A stretch of 64,000 nt of DNA from JAPPKS01 sp963667895 (GTDB taxonomy: Bacteria; Poribacteria; WGA-4E; PCPOR2b): contig OZ245030.1 in NCBI GenBank assembly GCA_965223985.1, positions 310,001-374,000 on the forward strand. Reading direction: 5' to 3'. Every line of letters begins with the position of its first letter. Positions within the stretch are counted from its first letter, which is position 1. The notes below the pieces were generated by a model that was not told the origin of the DNA, did not search any database, and worked only from the letters and a program-made list of their open reading frames with translations. This document shows positions 62,537 through 64,000 of the stretch, piece after piece. A program made the translations under genes and the position numbers.

Positions 62537-63793
62537 TTAGAAATAAATCCGAAACGAAAGGAAATAGAAGCTAGAATATCCACCAAATTCCGATCTGAAT
62601 TGTGTTTCTTCGTCTTCAGTTTCCGGACGTTTGCCAATTCCGATGAACCCACCGGCGGAGAGATAGATGTCCTGTGCGAGGTTGTATTCAACCTGCAGAG
62701 AGGGAAATACTGAAAGATCAGAGACGTTCGATAGTATCACACCACTCAATGAGATAAGCGGCGTGATTTGGTAGGTCAGCCCGGGAACAAGGTAGTGCTT
62801 ACCCATGAGATAGACTCCCCCATCGGTGTACGCTGGCTGAGCCAGATTGGCAAGATAATCCTCCGGTGCCCCTGCCCCTGCGCCGCTGAAATGATATTCG
62901 ATGAATCCGTAAGCCACCCCACCGAAACTGTAGTCCAGACCTATTGACGCGCGGAGATAGTTTTCTGCTTCCGCGTTTTCGCTATCGAACGCATTGGCGT
63001 AAACGTAGCCCGCTTCAAGCCAGAACCCGGCACCGCCGATCCCCCGTGCTATATCAAAGCCTGTCATCAGGTGTTCACGAAATCCCAACAGTATAATTGA
63101 AAAGTCGGTCTCAATCGCATTCAGTTGGCTTCGAAGGAAAAAGGCACTCTTTTCAAGTGCTAAATCCTCTCCGAAAACATAGCCGGTATCAAACTCTCCC
63201 AACATACCAATCGGGATCTGAACCCGAATTGCATCCACACCGATTCGGTCCTCCGTATCCAACTGATTGTAGGCGTAGGGGGCAACAACGTCCGTTGGGT
63301 TCACGACCCGCGCACTTCCCCACGCGATGGCTTGACGACCAATTGTGATGTCCCCAAAATCGGCACCGTACGCAATTGAAGCCCGATCGAGATTCTGGAA
63401 GAGACCGAAACTACCTGCCGGATCATTCTTGCCCGGATAGATAGTGAAATCAAAGTCCGCAACGCGATAGCGAGGTGAATCCGTGGCAGCTGCGATTGGT
63501 GGCTCAGAAAACAGCGAGGGGTCTTGAATACGGGGTGCAAAATCGTAGGAGAGGTCAAACGAGAGCGTATCAATGGGCGCGTAAGTGCAATTCAGTCGCA
63601 GTCGATTGTTCACCGCACCGATAATTGGTTCGTCCGGCAAGGGGGAATCCAAACCTGTGGAAAAGTTTTTGTAGTACCCGCTGATTTGAAGTTCATCATT
63701 GGCTAAGGCGATAGTTGAGAGCATGATCATCGCCCACCATAGATATATTTGGCAGATGATGTCCACTCTACCCTTTAATTTCATCGCTCTCAA
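62537..63793 (-). CDS. Outer-membrane beta-barrel protein
   Basis: A 418-residue protein with a signal peptide (MIMLSTIALA) and alternating amphipathic strands up to a C-terminal aromatic residue (FLSFRIYF), typical of an outer-membrane barrel inserted by the BAM complex. The YKNFSTGL, GRQAIAWGSARVVNPTDVV and DTEDRIGVDAIRVQIP segments resemble alginate-export or DUF1302-like barrels. ATG 63793 or 63784 overlaps the stop of the upstream ABC ATPase gene, so the two are coupled. Such barrels next to LolD/MacB ATPases are part of envelope lipid or efflux systems, but the substrate is not known. Confidence 0.8.
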   Translation of the reverse strand: MRAMKLKGRVDIICQIYLWWAMIMLSTIALANDELQISGYYKNFSTGLDSPLPDEPIIGAVNNRLRLNCTYAPIDTLSFDLSYDFAPRIQDPSLFSEPPIAAATDSPRYRVADFDFTIYPGKNDPAGSFGLFQNLDRASIAYGADFGDITIGRQAIAWGSARVVNPTDVVAPYAYNQLDTEDRIGVDAIRVQIPIGMLGEFDTGYVFGEDLALEKSAFFLRSQLNAIETDFSIILLGFREHLMTGFDIARGIGGAGFWLEAGYVYANAFDSENAEAENYLRASIGLDYSFGGVAYGFIEYHFSGAGAGAPEDYLANLAQPAYTDGGVYLMGKHYLVPGLTYQITPLISLSGVILSNVSDLSVFPSLQVEYNLAQDIYLSAGGFIGIGKRPETEDEETQFRSEFGGYSSFYFLSFRIYF

Positions 63794-64000
63794 CTTGTCC
63801 GTCCTTCAGCGTTATCAAACGTCTCGCTCTCTCCATCACCATTGGGTCATGCGTTGAAAATACAAACGTCATGTTTGTCTGCGCGTTGAGGCGACTCATC
63901 ATATCGAGCAGATCTGCACCTGTTCTCGAATCGAGGTTCGCAGTCGGCTCATCCGCAAGGATAATCGCAGGTTCAGAGACCATCGCCCGCGCAATCGCGA
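63768..64000 (-). CDS. ABC transporter ATPase, LolD/MacB type, partial
   Basis: C-terminal ~76 residues of an ABC ATPase; the start lies beyond base 64000. Visible are the end of the signature helix (AIARAMVSEP), Walker B with IILADEPTANLDSRTG, and the H-loop FVFSTHDPMVMERARR. The ADEPTANLD and STHD patterns are typical of the LolD/MacB/FtsE group. It is coupled to the barrel gene, suggesting an envelope export or lipoprotein-release system. Confidence 0.9.
   Translation of the reverse strand, partial: AIARAMVSEPAIILADEPTANLDSRTGADLLDMMSRLNAQTNMTFVFSTHDPMVMERARRLITLKDGQVESDEIKG

Overview
The window most resembles a chromosome segment of a Gram-negative-type bacterium of the Candidatus Poribacteria kind. 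This is an inference from gene content and style, not from a marker gene. The clues are secreted LamG, FG-GAP/ASPIC, TPR, PD40 and formylglycine-enzyme-like proteins in clusters; a C-terminal FlgD/T9SS-like domain with a YPNSFNPETWIPYQLA core; a beta-barrel outer-membrane protein; and a selenoprotein. No rRNA, tRNA, CRISPR array, insertion sequence or phage gene was found.

Layout. 1-5.1 kb (minus): an ion-homeostasis group of an MscS-like channel (frameshifted, cut by the window edge), a CASTOR/POLLUX-type RCK channel with an in-frame TGA, and an SLC12-like cation-chloride cotransporter homologue. 5.3-9.6 kb (minus): a serine beta-lactamase-like hydrolase, a selenocysteine-containing peroxiredoxin fused to Ig-like/C-terminal modules, and cstA. 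10.4-22.5 kb (plus): a Na+/H+ antiporter and the F1Fo ATP synthase genes atpZ-I-B-E-F-H-A-G, then a 2.85-kb insertion with a cupin fragment, a duplicated-domain lipoprotein and a wrecked TPP enzyme, then atpD-C. Subunit c carries most of a Na+-binding signature. 22.5-24.4 kb (minus): an ABC ATPase and an adenylate-kinase-like enzyme.

24.9-45 kb (plus): a long run of exported proteins. These are an FG-GAP/ASPIC protein, acylphosphatase and an IMPase/HisN-like phosphatase, two tandem LamG proteins (the second with an exact 57-bp x 4 minisatellite), TPR, FGE-like and ASPIC proteins, three paralogous PD40 beta-propellers, another TPR protein, a DUF4159 protein, a broken WD40 protein and a hexaheme cytochrome c. 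The intact LamG protein and the three PD40 proteins end in the same 15-residue ungapped motif, V[ES]PxxKx[PS][IL][TS]W[GS]x[IL]K, which may be an undescribed sorting or anchoring signal.

45-52.7 kb (minus): a DUF6785-type membrane protein, a 2-hydroxyacid dehydrogenase, a XylG-type sugar ABC ATPase, rsmB and a long-form GAPDH. 52.9-60.3 kb (minus): a pyrimidine operon, HD hydrolase-pyrR-pyrC-carA-carB, behind a promoter and a PyrR-type attenuator whose terminator 3' arm is also the Shine-Dalgarno sequence of the first gene. 60.4-62.5 kb: the whole promoter/attenuator plus the first ~110 codons of the HD gene are duplicated and now sit in front of an unrelated 438-residue membrane-anchored acidic protein of unknown function. 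62.5-64 kb: a beta-barrel protein translationally coupled to a LolD/MacB-like ABC ATPase that runs off the window.

Several genes carry single-base frameshifts, some in G runs, so decay and sequencing error cannot be told apart here. The TPP enzyme is the clearest real pseudogene because it has also lost whole segments.
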